Shown here: piece after piece, positions 6,019 through 14,086 of the stretch
How the letters are laid out: each line of letters starts with the position of its first letter
Numbering within the stretch: the stretch's first letter is position 1
The notes under the pieces: model-generated
Told to the model about the DNA's origin: nothing
Databases searched by the model: none
What the model saw: only the letters and a program-made list of their open reading frames with translations
NCBI GenBank assembly: GCA_964653025.1
Contig: CAZZBZ010000049.1
Location: 1 to 25,360 of the forward strand
Direction of reading: 5' to 3'
Source of the DNA: JABWAM01 sp964653025
GTDB lineage: Bacteria > Verrucomicrobiota > Verrucomicrobiia > JABWAM01
Length of the DNA: 25,360 nucleotides
Position numbers and translations under genes: made by a program

Positions 6019-7899
6019 ATGAGACTTTCTCTTCTCCTCACCCTCCTCGCCATGACGCTCCCCCTCGCCGCCCGATCGGCCCCGCCGCCCCAGGTCCCCC
6101 TCCGCGACTTCTTCCGCGACCCCGAGAAAACCGCCTTCCAACTCTCCGACGACGGGAAGAAGGTCGCCTTCCTCGCCCCGTACCAGCGGCGAATGAACCT
6201 CTTCGTCCAGTCGCGCGGCGCCGCCGAGGCAAAGCGCCTCACCTCCGAGGCCGACCGAGGGATCGCCGGCTACCTCTGGAAAGGGAGCGACCGCCTCCTC
6301 TACCTCAAGGACTTCGGCGGCGACGAAAACTTCCACCTCTTCAGCGTGGATGCCAGCGGAAAAACCCATCGCGACCTCACCCCCTTCGAAAAGGTAAGGG
6401 TCGGTCTCGTTGCCCGCCTCTGGGACGACCCCGACCACATCCTCATCGAGATGAACCGCCGCAAGAAAGAGATCTTCGACGTCTACCGCATCGAGGTCTC
6501 CACGGGAAAGATGGAGATGGTCGCCGAGAACCCGGGCAACATCACCGGCTGGATCCCCGACCACATGGGGCGCGTCCGCGTCGCCGTGACCACGGACGGG
6601 GTGAACACGAGCTTGCTCTTTCGAGAGAAGGAAGCCGACGCCTTCCGCAAGGTGATCACCACCAACTTCCGCGACAGCCTTTCTCCCGAGTTCTTCACCT
6701 TCGACAACCGCAACCTCTTCGTCGCCTCGAACCTCGGGCGCGACAAAATCGCCCTTGTCGAGTTCGACCCGCGCACGGCGAAGGAGGTCCGCGTGCTCGC
6801 CGAACACCCCGACGTGGACATGGGGGGGCTCAGCTTCTCCCGAAAGCGAAAGGTGCTCACCTCCGCGTCCTTCAGCACCTGGAAAGACGAGTGGAGGTTC
6901 TTCGATGCCGAGACCGAGGCCATGCACCGAAAGATCAAGGCCCGCCTCCCTGCTTACGAAATCAGCAGCCTCGACAACCACGACCGTGCGGAGGAGACCT
7001 TCATCGTCCACGCGGCGAACGACCGCACCCGCGGCGCCGAGTACCTCTACGACACGAAGGCGGACACCCTCACCAAGTTGGCCGACCTCAGCCCGTGGCT
7101 CCGCGAGGAGGACATGGCCGAGATGAAACCGATCGAGGTCCGCTCGCGCGACGGCCTCCTTCTTCACGGTTACCTCACCCTCCCGAAGGGGCGGGTACCG
7201 AAGGGCCTCCCTGTCGTGATCAACCCCCACGGCGGCCCGTGGGCGCGCGACGAGTGGGGGTTCCGATCCGAGGTCCAGTTCCTCGCCAATCGCGGCTACG
7301 CGGTGCTCCAGGTGAACTTCCGCGGCTCGACCGGATACGGAAAAATGTTTTGGGAAGCCTCCTTCAAGCAATGGGGCCTCAAGATGCAGGACGACCTCTC
7401 CGACGGGGTCGCGTGGCTCGTGCGCGAGGGGATCGCCGACCCAAAACGCGTCGCAATCTACGGCGGCAGCTACGGCGGCTACGCGACCCTTGCGGGCATG
7501 GCCTTCACCCCGCACCTCTACGCCTGCGGCATCGATTACGTCGGTGTGGCCAACATGTTCACCTTCCTCAAGACCATCCCGCCCTACTGGAAGCCCTACC
7601 TCGACATGTTCCACGAGATGGTGGGCGACCCCATAAAAGATAAAAAGCTCCTCGCGGCGGTCTCCCCTGCCCTCCACGCCGACCAGATCCGCGCCCCGCT
7701 TTTTGTCGCACAGGGGGCCAACGATCCGCGCGTGAACAAGGACGAGTCCGACCAGATGGTCGCCGCGCTCCGCAAGCGGGGCGTCCCCGTGGAGTACCTC
7801 GTCAAGAACGATGAGGGCCACGGCTTCCACAACGAGGAAAACCGCTTTGAGTTCTACGAAGCGATGGAGAAGTTCCTCGCCCGCCACCTCGCGAAATAA
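6019..7899 (+). CDS. exported S9-family prolyl oligopeptidase-type peptidase
   Basis: The 626-residue protein begins with a signal peptide (MRLSLLLTLLAMTLPLA, likely cut after about residue 18-21), so it probably acts in the periplasm or on the surface. Residues about 30-370 resemble the beta-propeller of S9 peptidases (LSDDGKKVAFLAP and repeated strand units). Residues about 375-626 are an alpha/beta-hydrolase: NPHGGPWARD for the oxyanion region, the nucleophile elbow GGSYGGY with Ser484, Asp569 in GANDPRV and His601 in DEGHGF. Dipeptidyl or acylaminoacyl peptidase activity on short peptides is expected from the family; the exact specificity is not readable. It diverges from lpdA across a 169-bp gap. 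It stands alone, with a minus-strand gene facing it downstream. Confidence 0.93.
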   Translation: MRLSLLLTLLAMTLPLAARSAPPPQVPLRDFFRDPEKTAFQLSDDGKKVAFLAPYQRRMNLFVQSRGAAEAKRLTSEADRGIAGYLWKGSDRLLYLKDFGGDENFHLFSVDASGKTHRDLTPFEKVRVGLVARLWDDPDHILIEMNRRKKEIFDVYRIEVSTGKMEMVAENPGNITGWIPDHMGRVRVAVTTDGVNTSLLFREKEADAFRKVITTNFRDSLSPEFFTFDNRNLFVASNLGRDKIALVEFDPRTAKEVRVLAEHPDVDMGGLSFSRKRKVLTSASFSTWKDEWRFFDAETEAMHRKIKARLPAYEISSLDNHDRAEETFIVHAANDRTRGAEYLYDTKADTLTKLADLSPWLREEDMAEMKPIEVRSRDGLLLHGYLTLPKGRVPKGLPVVINPHGGPWARDEWGFRSEVQFLANRGYAVLQVNFRGSTGYGKMFWEASFKQWGLKMQDDLSDGVAWLVREGIADPKRVAIYGGSYGGYATLAGMAFTPHLYACGIDYVGVANMFTFLKTIPPYWKPYLDMFHEMVGDPIKDKKLLAAVSPALHADQIRAPLFVAQGANDPRVNKDESDQMVAALRKRGVPVEYLVKNDEGHGFHNEENRFEFYEAMEKFLARHLAK

Positions 7900-8131
7900 T
7901 CACGCGCCGGGAACGGGGCATTTGACATTTTACCCCAATCCTTGCGGTAAGAGTTTCTGAGGTCTCAGGGCATTGCAACTTCCCCGGCGAAACACGGTGC
8001 CCCCCATTCACGTCCTTGCGCGGTCGCTGGAGGTGGCAAGGCATGGGAATGAAGGGGACGGAAGTGGGTTGTCCTGCTTTGGTCAAGTTCTGAAAATTGT
8101 GGGATGAGGGAGTAATGGGGTTTTTGTGGAA
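7900..8131. other. 232-bp gap between convergent genes, no gene recognised
   Basis: No coding frame with family likeness and no clear terminator hairpin with a T-run is visible, although two genes converge here. Base composition looks less GC-rich than the flanking genes. It may hold a decayed element. Confidence 0.4.
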
Positions 8132-8890
8132 CTACTTCATCTTCGGGTTGTCCGAGCGCCACATGCGCGCCTTCGCGAGGAAGTCCATAAAATCGGGCGG
8201 AGGGGGCACCCGCCAATCCAGTTTCCCCTCGCCCGCGACCTCCACCGCAAGGCGCCCCGCGTGCAACATCTGGCGGGAAACAAGCAGCCGCTCCTCAAGT
8301 TGGGGCGTCCAGCCGGTTCGGATGAACTCGAGGTAGAGCCGCGGGTCGGGCCCGTAGAGCTTGTCGCCCACCACGGGGTGCCCGAGCCACGCGAGATGAA
8401 CGCGGATCTGGTGGAGCCGCCCCGTCCGCGGCTTCACCTCCAGCAGCGAGAAGGCGCCCATCTCCTCGGCCAGCCGCCAGTCGGTCCGCGACGCAGAGCC
8501 GCCCGGAATCACCGCCTGCAGGATCCCCACCTCGGCGGCAGGATGCTTCCCAAGGGGTTGCTCGATGCTCCCCTCTCGCTCCCGCGGCGTCCCATGGACG
8601 ATCGCAAGGTACGCCTTCTCGGAAGACTCGCCGCCCCAGACCGCCTGGAGGCGCTTGTGGGCCACCGGGGATTTGGCAACCAGGACGAGTCCGCTCGTCT
8701 CACGGTCGAGGCGGTTCACGAAGCTGGGCTGAACCTCGGGACGCCCCTCGTAGTGGAGGCGCAACCGCCCGATGAGGCTGGAGGTCGGCCCCTTCTTTGT
8801 CGGGTGGCAGACGAGATCCCCCGGCTTGTTCAGTACGCACCAGTCCGGACTTTCCGCCACGATCTCGAGAAGATTCCCTCCAGGATTCAT
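8132..8890 (-). CDS. RluA-family RNA pseudouridine synthase
   Basis: The 252-residue protein contains VNRLDRETSGL at 58-68, the HRLDxxTSG motif of RluA/RluC/RluD enzymes, with catalytic Asp62. It also has the downstream PRTGRLHQIRVHLAWLGHPVVGDKLYG block that closes the active site. These enzymes turn uridines in rRNA or tRNA into pseudouridine. There is no N-terminal S4 domain, so it resembles the compact RluA type rather than RluC/D; the target base cannot be told. It follows the DUF4410 gene by 27 bp on the same strand. A small palindrome, GGGGGTACCCCC at 8902-8913, sits in that gap just upstream of its ATG. Confidence 0.92.
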   Translation of the reverse strand: MNPGGNLLEIVAESPDWCVLNKPGDLVCHPTKKGPTSSLIGRLRLHYEGRPEVQPSFVNRLDRETSGLVLVAKSPVAHKRLQAVWGGESSEKAYLAIVHGTPREREGSIEQPLGKHPAAEVGILQAVIPGGSASRTDWRLAEEMGAFSLLEVKPRTGRLHQIRVHLAWLGHPVVGDKLYGPDPRLYLEFIRTGWTPQLEERLLVSRQMLHAGRLAVEVAGEGKLDWRVPPPPDFMDFLAKARMWRSDNPKMK

Positions 8891-8917
8891 CGATGAACCC
8901 CGGGGGTACCCCCTCGA

Positions 8918-9625
8918 TCAGTCCGCCGGCTGCGGATCCGGGGACTTCCCCTTGGCAAGGATCGCTTCCGCGAGCTTCGATGCGGTCTTCTTCACGTCCT
9001 TGGCGCTCGCGTTCTTCGACATCACGAACTTCGCGGCAGCCACGTACGGGTTCAGCATCACGATCGCCCCCGGCATCTTCCCGCTCTCGGCGGCCGTGCC
9101 AAACACAAGGAAGGGCGCGTTGGGACTCTTCGCGAGGTCAGCCACGTTCACATGGAGTTGCATCTCCGCCTTGCCCGACCCGAAGCCGATCATCGCGCGG
9201 CGAACGCGGCTCCCCTCATCCACCTCGGTGAACTGCCCCCGCACGATCCAGCCCTCCTTCGGGAACGGGTCGGTCCCGCTCCACCGCATGGCCTTGGCCT
9301 CACGCTTCGAAAACTCGGCCACGAGCGAGGTGGCCAGGAGGTTCACGAGTCCCTGCGCGTTCTCGGACGGGTTCCGATCCTCACGGCGCCCCTGCAAGAC
9401 ACCCCGAACGGGACCGTCTCCCCCGAGGATGCCGGTCTTCGTTTTCACCGCGTCCGCGGCAAGGTCGAAGTCGGTCACATAGATCACGGTCGGACGGTCG
9501 GTCGGCACCGCCGCCGGCGCCGCCTCCTCGGTGAGCTTCACGGCGTGGCCATCGACCGCCAGCAGGAAGCTGAGGGCGAGCAGCAGTAGGGTCGAAACGT
9601 GCGAGCGAGGGGAGAGAAATAACAT
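8918..9625 (-). CDS. exported DUF4410-like protein
   Basis: I take the start at the ATG at 9623-9625 because GGAGG lies 5-6 bases before it, one of the few clear Shine-Dalgarno sites in the window, and because it begins a signal peptide (LSPRSHVSTLLLLALSFLLAVDGHA). A longer frame from 9688 is open but has no such support. The mature part has IVRGQFTEVDEGSRVRRAMIGFGSGKAEMQLHVNVADL, which fits the DUF4410 pattern of a glycine-rich GfGsGk block after a G.f.evdeGsr strand. The length is 235 aa. The function of the family is unknown; it is secreted or periplasmic and possibly envelope-associated. It is transcribed ahead of the pseudouridine synthase gene and divergently from the Gfo/Idh/MocA gene. 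Confidence 0.75.
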   Translation of the reverse strand: MLFLSPRSHVSTLLLLALSFLLAVDGHAVKLTEEAAPAAVPTDRPTVIYVTDFDLAADAVKTKTGILGGDGPVRGVLQGRREDRNPSENAQGLVNLLATSLVAEFSKREAKAMRWSGTDPFPKEGWIVRGQFTEVDEGSRVRRAMIGFGSGKAEMQLHVNVADLAKSPNAPFLVFGTAAESGKMPGAIVMLNPYVAAAKFVMSKNASAKDVKKTASKLAEAILAKGKSPDPQPAD

Positions 9626-9758
9626 GGAAGCCTCCAGGGTTAAGTTGAACGACGAGGGATTTTTAACTCCCGTTTGTGTCATCCGCAAGCCTCATGTCGG
9701 GATTCTTCCATTCCCGGCTTGCGTTGCGGGATTTCCCGGGGTTGCATCCATCTACTTT

Positions 9759-10787
9759 ATGAAAAACGTCGTCATCGTCGGGTTCGGTTTCATGGGCGTC
9801 ATGCACGCGCAGGCTTACAAACAACTCCCCAACGCAAAGGTCGTTGCGATCGTGGACTGCGATCCGCCCCGTGCGCAGGAGAACCTCACGAAGATCGGGC
9901 TCGCGGTCCCGATCTATAAAACCCTCGGTGCCGCCCTTTCCAAGCAGCAGGTGGACGCGGTGGATGTCTGCGTCCCCACCGACCTCCATAAGAAATACGC
10001 CATGGCCGCGATCAAGGCCGGCAAGCACCTCTTCTGCGAGAAGCCACTCGCCACGAAAATGAGCGACGCGCTGAAGATGGCCGCCGCAGCCGAGCAGGCC
10101 GGGATCCATGCCATGGTCGGCCATTGCATCCGCTTCTGGCCTGAGTATCAGGCGTTTCATGACTTCGTGAAGTCCAACAAGGCGGGCCGTCTCCTGAGCC
10201 TCACGCTGCAGCGCCGCGCCGCCCGCCCCACGGGCACCGAGGGCTGGTTCCGCGACGCGTCCCGCTCGCTCGGCGCCGCCGTGGACCTTCACATCCACGA
10301 CACCGACTTCGTCCTTCACCTCCTCGGGACCCCGTCCGCCGTTACCTCGGTCGGCACCAAGGATGCTTTCGGATGGAGCCGGATCTTCAGCCTCTTCCAC
10401 TATGATGGCGTGGCGGTGGCCGCCGAGGGCGGCTGGAACCAACCCGACAAGTGGGGCTTCCAGATGGCTTTCCAGGCCGTCTTCGAGAACGGGTCGGTTG
10501 AGTACGATATGCTTGCCAACCCAACTCTCAAGGCAACGCTCGGGGACGCCGTCCCCGCTCCACTCCCCTTCACGCAAACCTCCACCGGCGCCTCGGCGGC
10601 GGAAGTGGGGAACGTCTCCTCGCTCGGCGGCTACTTCAACGAGTTGGAATACTTCATCAACTGTCTCGAGAAGAACGAGGCCCCGAAACTCGCCACCCTC
10701 CGCCAGGCCGCCGAGTCCCTCCGCGTGGTCTTCGCCGAGGTGCAGTCCGCCGAAAAGGGCAAGACCGTGAAGCTCAAGGCCTCCTGA
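9759..10787 (+). CDS. Gfo/Idh/MocA-family NAD(P)-dependent oxidoreductase
   Basis: The 342-residue protein starts at the ATG at 9759-9761 with MKNVVIVGFGFMG, whose GFGFMG at 8-13 is the dinucleotide-binding loop. The frame is open further upstream, but that extension overlaps the divergent DUF4410 gene and shows no family likeness. EKPLATK at 94-100 contains the conserved lysine of the EKP motif, and HCIRFWPEY plus DLHIHDTDF fit the substrate-binding C-terminal domain. Such enzymes oxidise or reduce a hydroxyl of sugars, inositols or similar polyols. The substrate is not predictable. The 3' end overlaps the sirtuin gene tail to tail by 14 bp. Confidence 0.92.
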   Translation: MKNVVIVGFGFMGVMHAQAYKQLPNAKVVAIVDCDPPRAQENLTKIGLAVPIYKTLGAALSKQQVDAVDVCVPTDLHKKYAMAAIKAGKHLFCEKPLATKMSDALKMAAAAEQAGIHAMVGHCIRFWPEYQAFHDFVKSNKAGRLLSLTLQRRAARPTGTEGWFRDASRSLGAAVDLHIHDTDFVLHLLGTPSAVTSVGTKDAFGWSRIFSLFHYDGVAVAAEGGWNQPDKWGFQMAFQAVFENGSVEYDMLANPTLKATLGDAVPAPLPFTQTSTGASAAEVGNVSSLGGYFNELEYFINCLEKNEAPKLATLRQAAESLRVVFAEVQSAEKGKTVKLKAS

Positions 10788-11544
10788 CCGCACACGAGAT
10801 CTCTTCCTCGATCTTCCGTAAAGCCACCTCGACGGGGAGGCCCAGGGCCGCGTCCACGGCGGAGGTCGCCGGCGTTTGGTCCGGGTTGATCTCCACCGTA
10901 AACGCCCCCTGCCCCATCGCCATGCTGATCAGGCTCGCGGCCGGCTGGACCACCGCCGAGGTCCCGATCGCAAAGAAAACGTCGCAACGCGTCGCCCCCG
11001 CCGCCGCCGCCCAGTTCTCAGAATCAAGCGCCTCGCCGAACCACACGATATCCGGCCGCGCCATCCCCCCGCAGTGCGGACATCTCGGCGGAATCTTCGC
11101 CAGCGGCACCTCCGTGTCCCTCCAGCGCCGCGGGCTCTTCGCACATCCTTTCGCGCAGGAAAAATCCCACAGGCTGCCGTGAAGGCGCGTCACGTTCCCC
11201 GTCCCGGCAGCCTCGTGCAGGCCGTCCACATTCTGCGTCAGGACCACGAACTTCGGATAGCGCTTGCTCCATTTCGCAAGGAGCACGTGCCCTTCGTTCG
11301 GACGGCACTTCAGGAGGTTCTGCCGTCGCACGTCATAGAACCGCCAGACGAGTTCGGGGTCGCGTTCGAAGGCCTGGGGAGTGGCCACGTCCTCGATCCG
11401 GTGCCCTTCCCAGAGCCCGCCGCTCCCGCGGAAGGTCGGCACTCCACTCGCCGCGGACATCCCCGCGCCAGTGAACACGGTCACCCGCGGCTCCGCACGC
11501 AGCCTCTCCGCCACCTCGGCAATCATCTTCGAAACGCGGTCCAT
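10774..11544 (-). CDS. cobB: NAD-dependent protein deacylase (sirtuin, CobB type)
   Basis: From the ATG at 11542-11544 the protein is 256 aa, normal for bacterial sirtuins. A GTG at 11575-11577 would add 11 residues. Motifs in order are GAGMSAASGVPTFRG (NAD loop), TQNVDGLHEAAG, the catalytic histidine in RLHGS, a four-cysteine zinc site (CAKGC and CPHC) and IGTSAVVQPAA. The stretch FYDVRR has the Tyr-x-x-Arg pair (Tyr70, Arg73) that in SIRT5 and E. coli CobB binds succinyl or malonyl groups, so desuccinylase as well as deacetylase activity is plausible. It removes acyl groups from lysines in the cytoplasm using NAD+, linking metabolism to enzyme control. It is divergent from the folate/pantothenate operon. 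Confidence 0.93.
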   Translation of the reverse strand: MDRVSKMIAEVAERLRAEPRVTVFTGAGMSAASGVPTFRGSGGLWEGHRIEDVATPQAFERDPELVWRFYDVRRQNLLKCRPNEGHVLLAKWSKRYPKFVVLTQNVDGLHEAAGTGNVTRLHGSLWDFSCAKGCAKSPRRWRDTEVPLAKIPPRCPHCGGMARPDIVWFGEALDSENWAAAAGATRCDVFFAIGTSAVVQPAASLISMAMGQGAFTVEINPDQTPATSAVDAALGLPVEVALRKIEEEISCAVRRP

Positions 11545-11612
11545 CGCCGCGACATCTACCAGCCCCGGGCGGCGCACTCAATGCGCGAAGGGCGGCGGAG
11601 GTTCGCTTCCGC

Positions 11613-11642
11613 TTGATACTCTCCCCGTTCCTGGCCTAGATT
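11613..11642 (+). promoter_or_regulatory. candidate sigma-70-type promoter for the folate/pantothenate operon
   Basis: TTGATA at 11613-11618 and TAGATT at 11637-11642 are 18 bp apart. Transcription would start near 11649, leaving only about six bases before the ATG at 11655, so the message would be almost leaderless. This is a sequence match only. Confidence 0.4.
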
Positions 11643-11654
11643 CAGGTCGGCCTT

Positions 11655-11804
11655 ATGAAAAAGTTCTTCCTCCTCTTCGGTGCCGGCGCCACCGTTCTCG
11701 CCCTGTTGCGGATCTTCTCGATCCTCCATACCCGGGACCACGAACGTCTCGCGCGCATGGCGGCCGGTGAATCGCTGGGCGAACGCTATCGCCGTCGGCG
11801 TTGA
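11655..11804 (+). CDS. 49-aa small membrane protein, unknown
   Basis: The frame begins at an ATG and ends at the TGA at 11802-11804. It encodes a Lys-Lys start, a hydrophobic segment of about 17 residues (FFLLFGAGATVLALLRI), then a charged tail ending in YRRRR. This is the shape of a single-pass inner-membrane peptide with a cytoplasmic basic tail, or an uncleaved signal anchor. I recognise no family. Support comes from position: it directly follows a good promoter candidate and precedes the cyclo-ligase by 55 bp on the same strand. It may be a leader peptide, a small regulatory membrane protein or a chance frame. Confidence 0.5.
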   Translation: MKKFFLLFGAGATVLALLRIFSILHTRDHERLARMAAGESLGERYRRRR

Positions 11805-11859
11805 TCCCCGGACTTCTCACCCGACCGCGACGGACGCCACTGGCGCCCCCGAATCTCCC

Positions 11860-12465
11860 GTGAGCCCGCGCGCCCCCACCCTCCTCGAGGATCTGCCCGA
11901 TCGCGCCGCGCTCCGCCAGCGCATGTTGCGCCAGCGCCTCGCCATGTCCACTGAGGAGCGGACGCGCGCCAACACGGCCATCCAGGAACTCATCCTGGGA
12001 ACCTGGCGCCCGCAATGGCGCACCTCGCTCCTTTACATCAACCGTCCCGAGGAGGTTGCCACGATCCCCCTCATTCTCCACCTCCTCGACAAGGGACACC
12101 GCGTCTGCGTGCCGGCCTTCGACCGCGACCGCCGCCTCTACTACCCCTCGGAGATCAAGGACTTCGAGCGTGATCTCGACACCGGGAAACTCGGAATCCT
12201 CGAACCCACCGACCTCGCCTGTCGCCCCGTCCCCTCCGACGAACTCGACGCGATCATCCTGCCCGGCCTTGCCTTCGACCGGTCAGGAAACCGCCTCGGC
12301 TACGGCTACGGCTACTTCGACCGCCTCTGCGAGGGGACCCGCGCCTTCAAGACCGCACTCGCTTTCGGTTTCCAGGTGGTCAATGAAATCGAGGCGACCG
12401 CGGGCGACGTGCCCGTGGACCGTATCATCACCGACCAGGAACTCATCGTATGCCCGAGGGCGTGA
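11860..12465 (+). CDS. 5-formyltetrahydrofolate cyclo-ligase
   Basis: The enzyme converts 5-formyl-THF to 5,10-methenyl-THF with ATP and so returns a stored folate to one-carbon metabolism. The C-terminal half has the family pattern LDAIILPGLAFDRSGNRLGYGYGYFDR, where LGYGYGYFDR corresponds to the GyGgGyyDR phosphate loop. The N-terminal ALRQRMLRQRLAMSTEER matches the usual start helix. I choose the GTG at 11860-11862 (201 aa). The frame is open further upstream but would then run across the 49-aa gene in another frame, and the next ATG at 11923 would remove the conserved first helix. The 3' end overlaps the next gene by 16 bp, suggesting translational coupling. Confidence 0.9.
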   Translation: MSPRAPTLLEDLPDRAALRQRMLRQRLAMSTEERTRANTAIQELILGTWRPQWRTSLLYINRPEEVATIPLILHLLDKGHRVCVPAFDRDRRLYYPSEIKDFERDLDTGKLGILEPTDLACRPVPSDELDAIILPGLAFDRSGNRLGYGYGYFDRLCEGTRAFKTALAFGFQVVNEIEATAGDVPVDRIITDQELIVCPRA

Positions 12466-13244
12466 CCATCCTTTTCTCGGGGGACATCGTCGGCGAGCCG
12501 GGACGCCGGGCAATCCGACAACTCGTCGGCCCATTGCGGAACCGTCACAAGGTCGATTTCTGCGTCGTCAACGGCGAGAACTCCGCGGGCGGCTCCGGGA
12601 TCACCCCGAAGATTTTCCAGGAGTTGCGGGACGCCGGCGTGGACGTCGTCACCACCGGCGACCACGTCTGGGACAACAAGGAGATCCTTCCCATGGTGGG
12701 GACCGAGCCCCGCCTGCTCCGCGCGGCCAACTTCCCGTCGCGCGTCGCCGGTTCCGGCTCAATCATCATCGAGGGCCCGACCGGGGTGAAGTTCGCGGTG
12801 CTCAACCTCATGGGGCGCACCTTCATGAAGAATCTCGATTGCCCTTTCCATGTCGCCGACCGCGAGGTGGAGCGCCTCCGCGCCGAGACGCCCCTCATCT
12901 TCGTGGACATGCACGCCGAGACCACCTCCGAGAAGATTGCCCTCGGGCGATACCTCGACGGGCGGGTCACTGCCGTGGTCGGCACCCACACCCATGTCCA
13001 GACCGCCGACGAGCGGATCTTTCCCGGCGGGACGGCGTTCCTGTGCGACGCCGGGATGACCGGCCCCCACGAATCCATCCTCGGGCGGGAGATCCAGCCG
13101 ATCATCGAGCGGTTCCTCACCCAGATGCCCCAGCGCTTCGAGGTCGCGCGCCAGGGAATCCGGTTCAACGGCGTCCTTCTCCGCGCAGACCCGTCCACCG
13201 GCAAGGCCCTATCCATCGAGCGCCTCAACCTCCCGCTCGAATGA
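12450..13244 (+). CDS. ymdB: YmdB-family metallophosphoesterase
   Basis: The 264-residue protein shows the YmdB set of metal ligands: GDIVG with Asp12, NGEN with Glu43 and Asn44, TTGDHVWDN with Asp71 and His72, DMHAE and GTHTHVQTAD. In Bacillus YmdB is a 2',3'- and 3',5'-cyclic-nucleotide phosphodiesterase that affects biofilm and gene expression; the role in this lineage is not known. The start ATG lies inside the end of the cyclo-ligase gene, and the stop shares bases with the panC start (ATGA), so the three are probably translated together. The length is normal. Confidence 0.92.
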   Translation: MPEGVTILFSGDIVGEPGRRAIRQLVGPLRNRHKVDFCVVNGENSAGGSGITPKIFQELRDAGVDVVTTGDHVWDNKEILPMVGTEPRLLRAANFPSRVAGSGSIIIEGPTGVKFAVLNLMGRTFMKNLDCPFHVADREVERLRAETPLIFVDMHAETTSEKIALGRYLDGRVTAVVGTHTHVQTADERIFPGGTAFLCDAGMTGPHESILGREIQPIIERFLTQMPQRFEVARQGIRFNGVLLRADPSTGKALSIERLNLPLE

Positions 13245-14086
13245 AAATCGCCTGCTCCATCCCCTCCCTCGACCGCACCCTGGCCCCGGCGCGGCGCTCA
13301 AGAAGGATGGTCGTGCTCGTCCCGACCATGGGGGCCCTCCACGAGGGCCACGCAAGCCTGGTCCGCCTCGCCCGGCGCCGCGCCGGACCCCGGGGGCTCG
13401 TGGTCGTCAGTATCTTCGTGAATCCAACGCAGTTCAACCAGCGCTCGGATTTCACGAGGTACCCGAGGACCCTCACCGCGGACGCCGCTCTCTGCCGCAA
13501 GGCCGGAGCCGACCTGGTCTTCGCGCCCTCCGCGGCCGCAATGTATCCCCCGCCCTTCACCACTTGGATCAACGAGGAGGTACTCTCCCTCCCGCTCTGC
13601 GGTGCCCGCCGCCCGGGTCATTTTCGCGGGGTTTGCACGGTCGTGCTCAAGCTCTTCAACCTCGTCCGCCCCACGGAGGCCGTCTTCGGCCTCAAGGATT
13701 ACCAGCAGGCGATGGTTCTCCGAAGGATGGTCCGCGACCTTAACGTCCCGGTGCGGGTGGTCTGCGCCCCCACCGTGCGCGAGCGCGACGGCCTCGCGAT
13801 GAGCTCGCGCAACCGTCGCCTCTCCGCGAAGGGACGGCGCCTCGCAGCCCTCCTCAACGGTGCCCTCGTCTTCGCTCGGTGGAGCTTTCTCCGTGGGGAG
13901 CGCCAACCCGCCCGCCTCCTCGGGCAGGCCCGCCGCCTGTTGCGCGTGCCCGGCCTCCGCGTCGAATACCTTGACCTCGTCCGCCCCGAGGACCTTTGCC
14001 CCTCCCTCAGGGCCGCCCGGGGCGATACCCTCGCCCTCGCCGCCTGGGTGGAGGGCGTGCGCCTGATCGACAACGTGCGCCTGTGA
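13241..14086 (+). CDS. panC: pantoate-beta-alanine ligase (pantothenate synthetase)
   Basis: This 281-residue enzyme joins pantoate and beta-alanine with ATP to give pantothenate, the coenzyme A precursor. PTMGALHEGH at 28-37 is the ATP-binding HIGH-type motif, FVNPTQF and FGLKDYQQ are the pantoate and nucleotide contacts, and RERDGLAMSSRN carries the KMSKS-like loop. FGLKDYQQ has Leu where FGEKDYQQ is usual; the catalytic Lys is kept. The ATG overlaps the ymdB stop (ATGA), and the open frame upstream of it has no family likeness. panB and panD are not in the window. Its 3' end overlaps the transporter start (GTGA). Confidence 0.95.
   Translation: MKIACSIPSLDRTLAPARRSRRMVVLVPTMGALHEGHASLVRLARRRAGPRGLVVVSIFVNPTQFNQRSDFTRYPRTLTADAALCRKAGADLVFAPSAAAMYPPPFTTWINEEVLSLPLCGARRPGHFRGVCTVVLKLFNLVRPTEAVFGLKDYQQAMVLRRMVRDLNVPVRVVCAPTVRERDGLAMSSRNRRLSAKGRRLAALLNGALVFARWSFLRGERQPARLLGQARRLLRVPGLRVEYLDLVRPEDLCPSLRAARGDTLALAAWVEGVRLIDNVRL

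Noticed and set aside
5863..7887. 674-codon open frame on the minus strand over the S9 peptidase gene
   Set aside because: The opposite strand carries a complete peptidase with signal peptide and catalytic triad; this frame is rich in Val, Glu, Gly and His as expected from reverse codons.
9531..9758. N-terminal extension of the Gfo/Idh/MocA gene by 76 residues
   Set aside because: It overlaps the divergent DUF4410 gene and its start region; the Rossmann motif begins right after the ATG at 9759.
12056..13240. Upstream extension of the panC frame
   Set aside because: It is the third frame of the cyclo-ligase and ymdB genes and has no motif; PanC begins at 13241.
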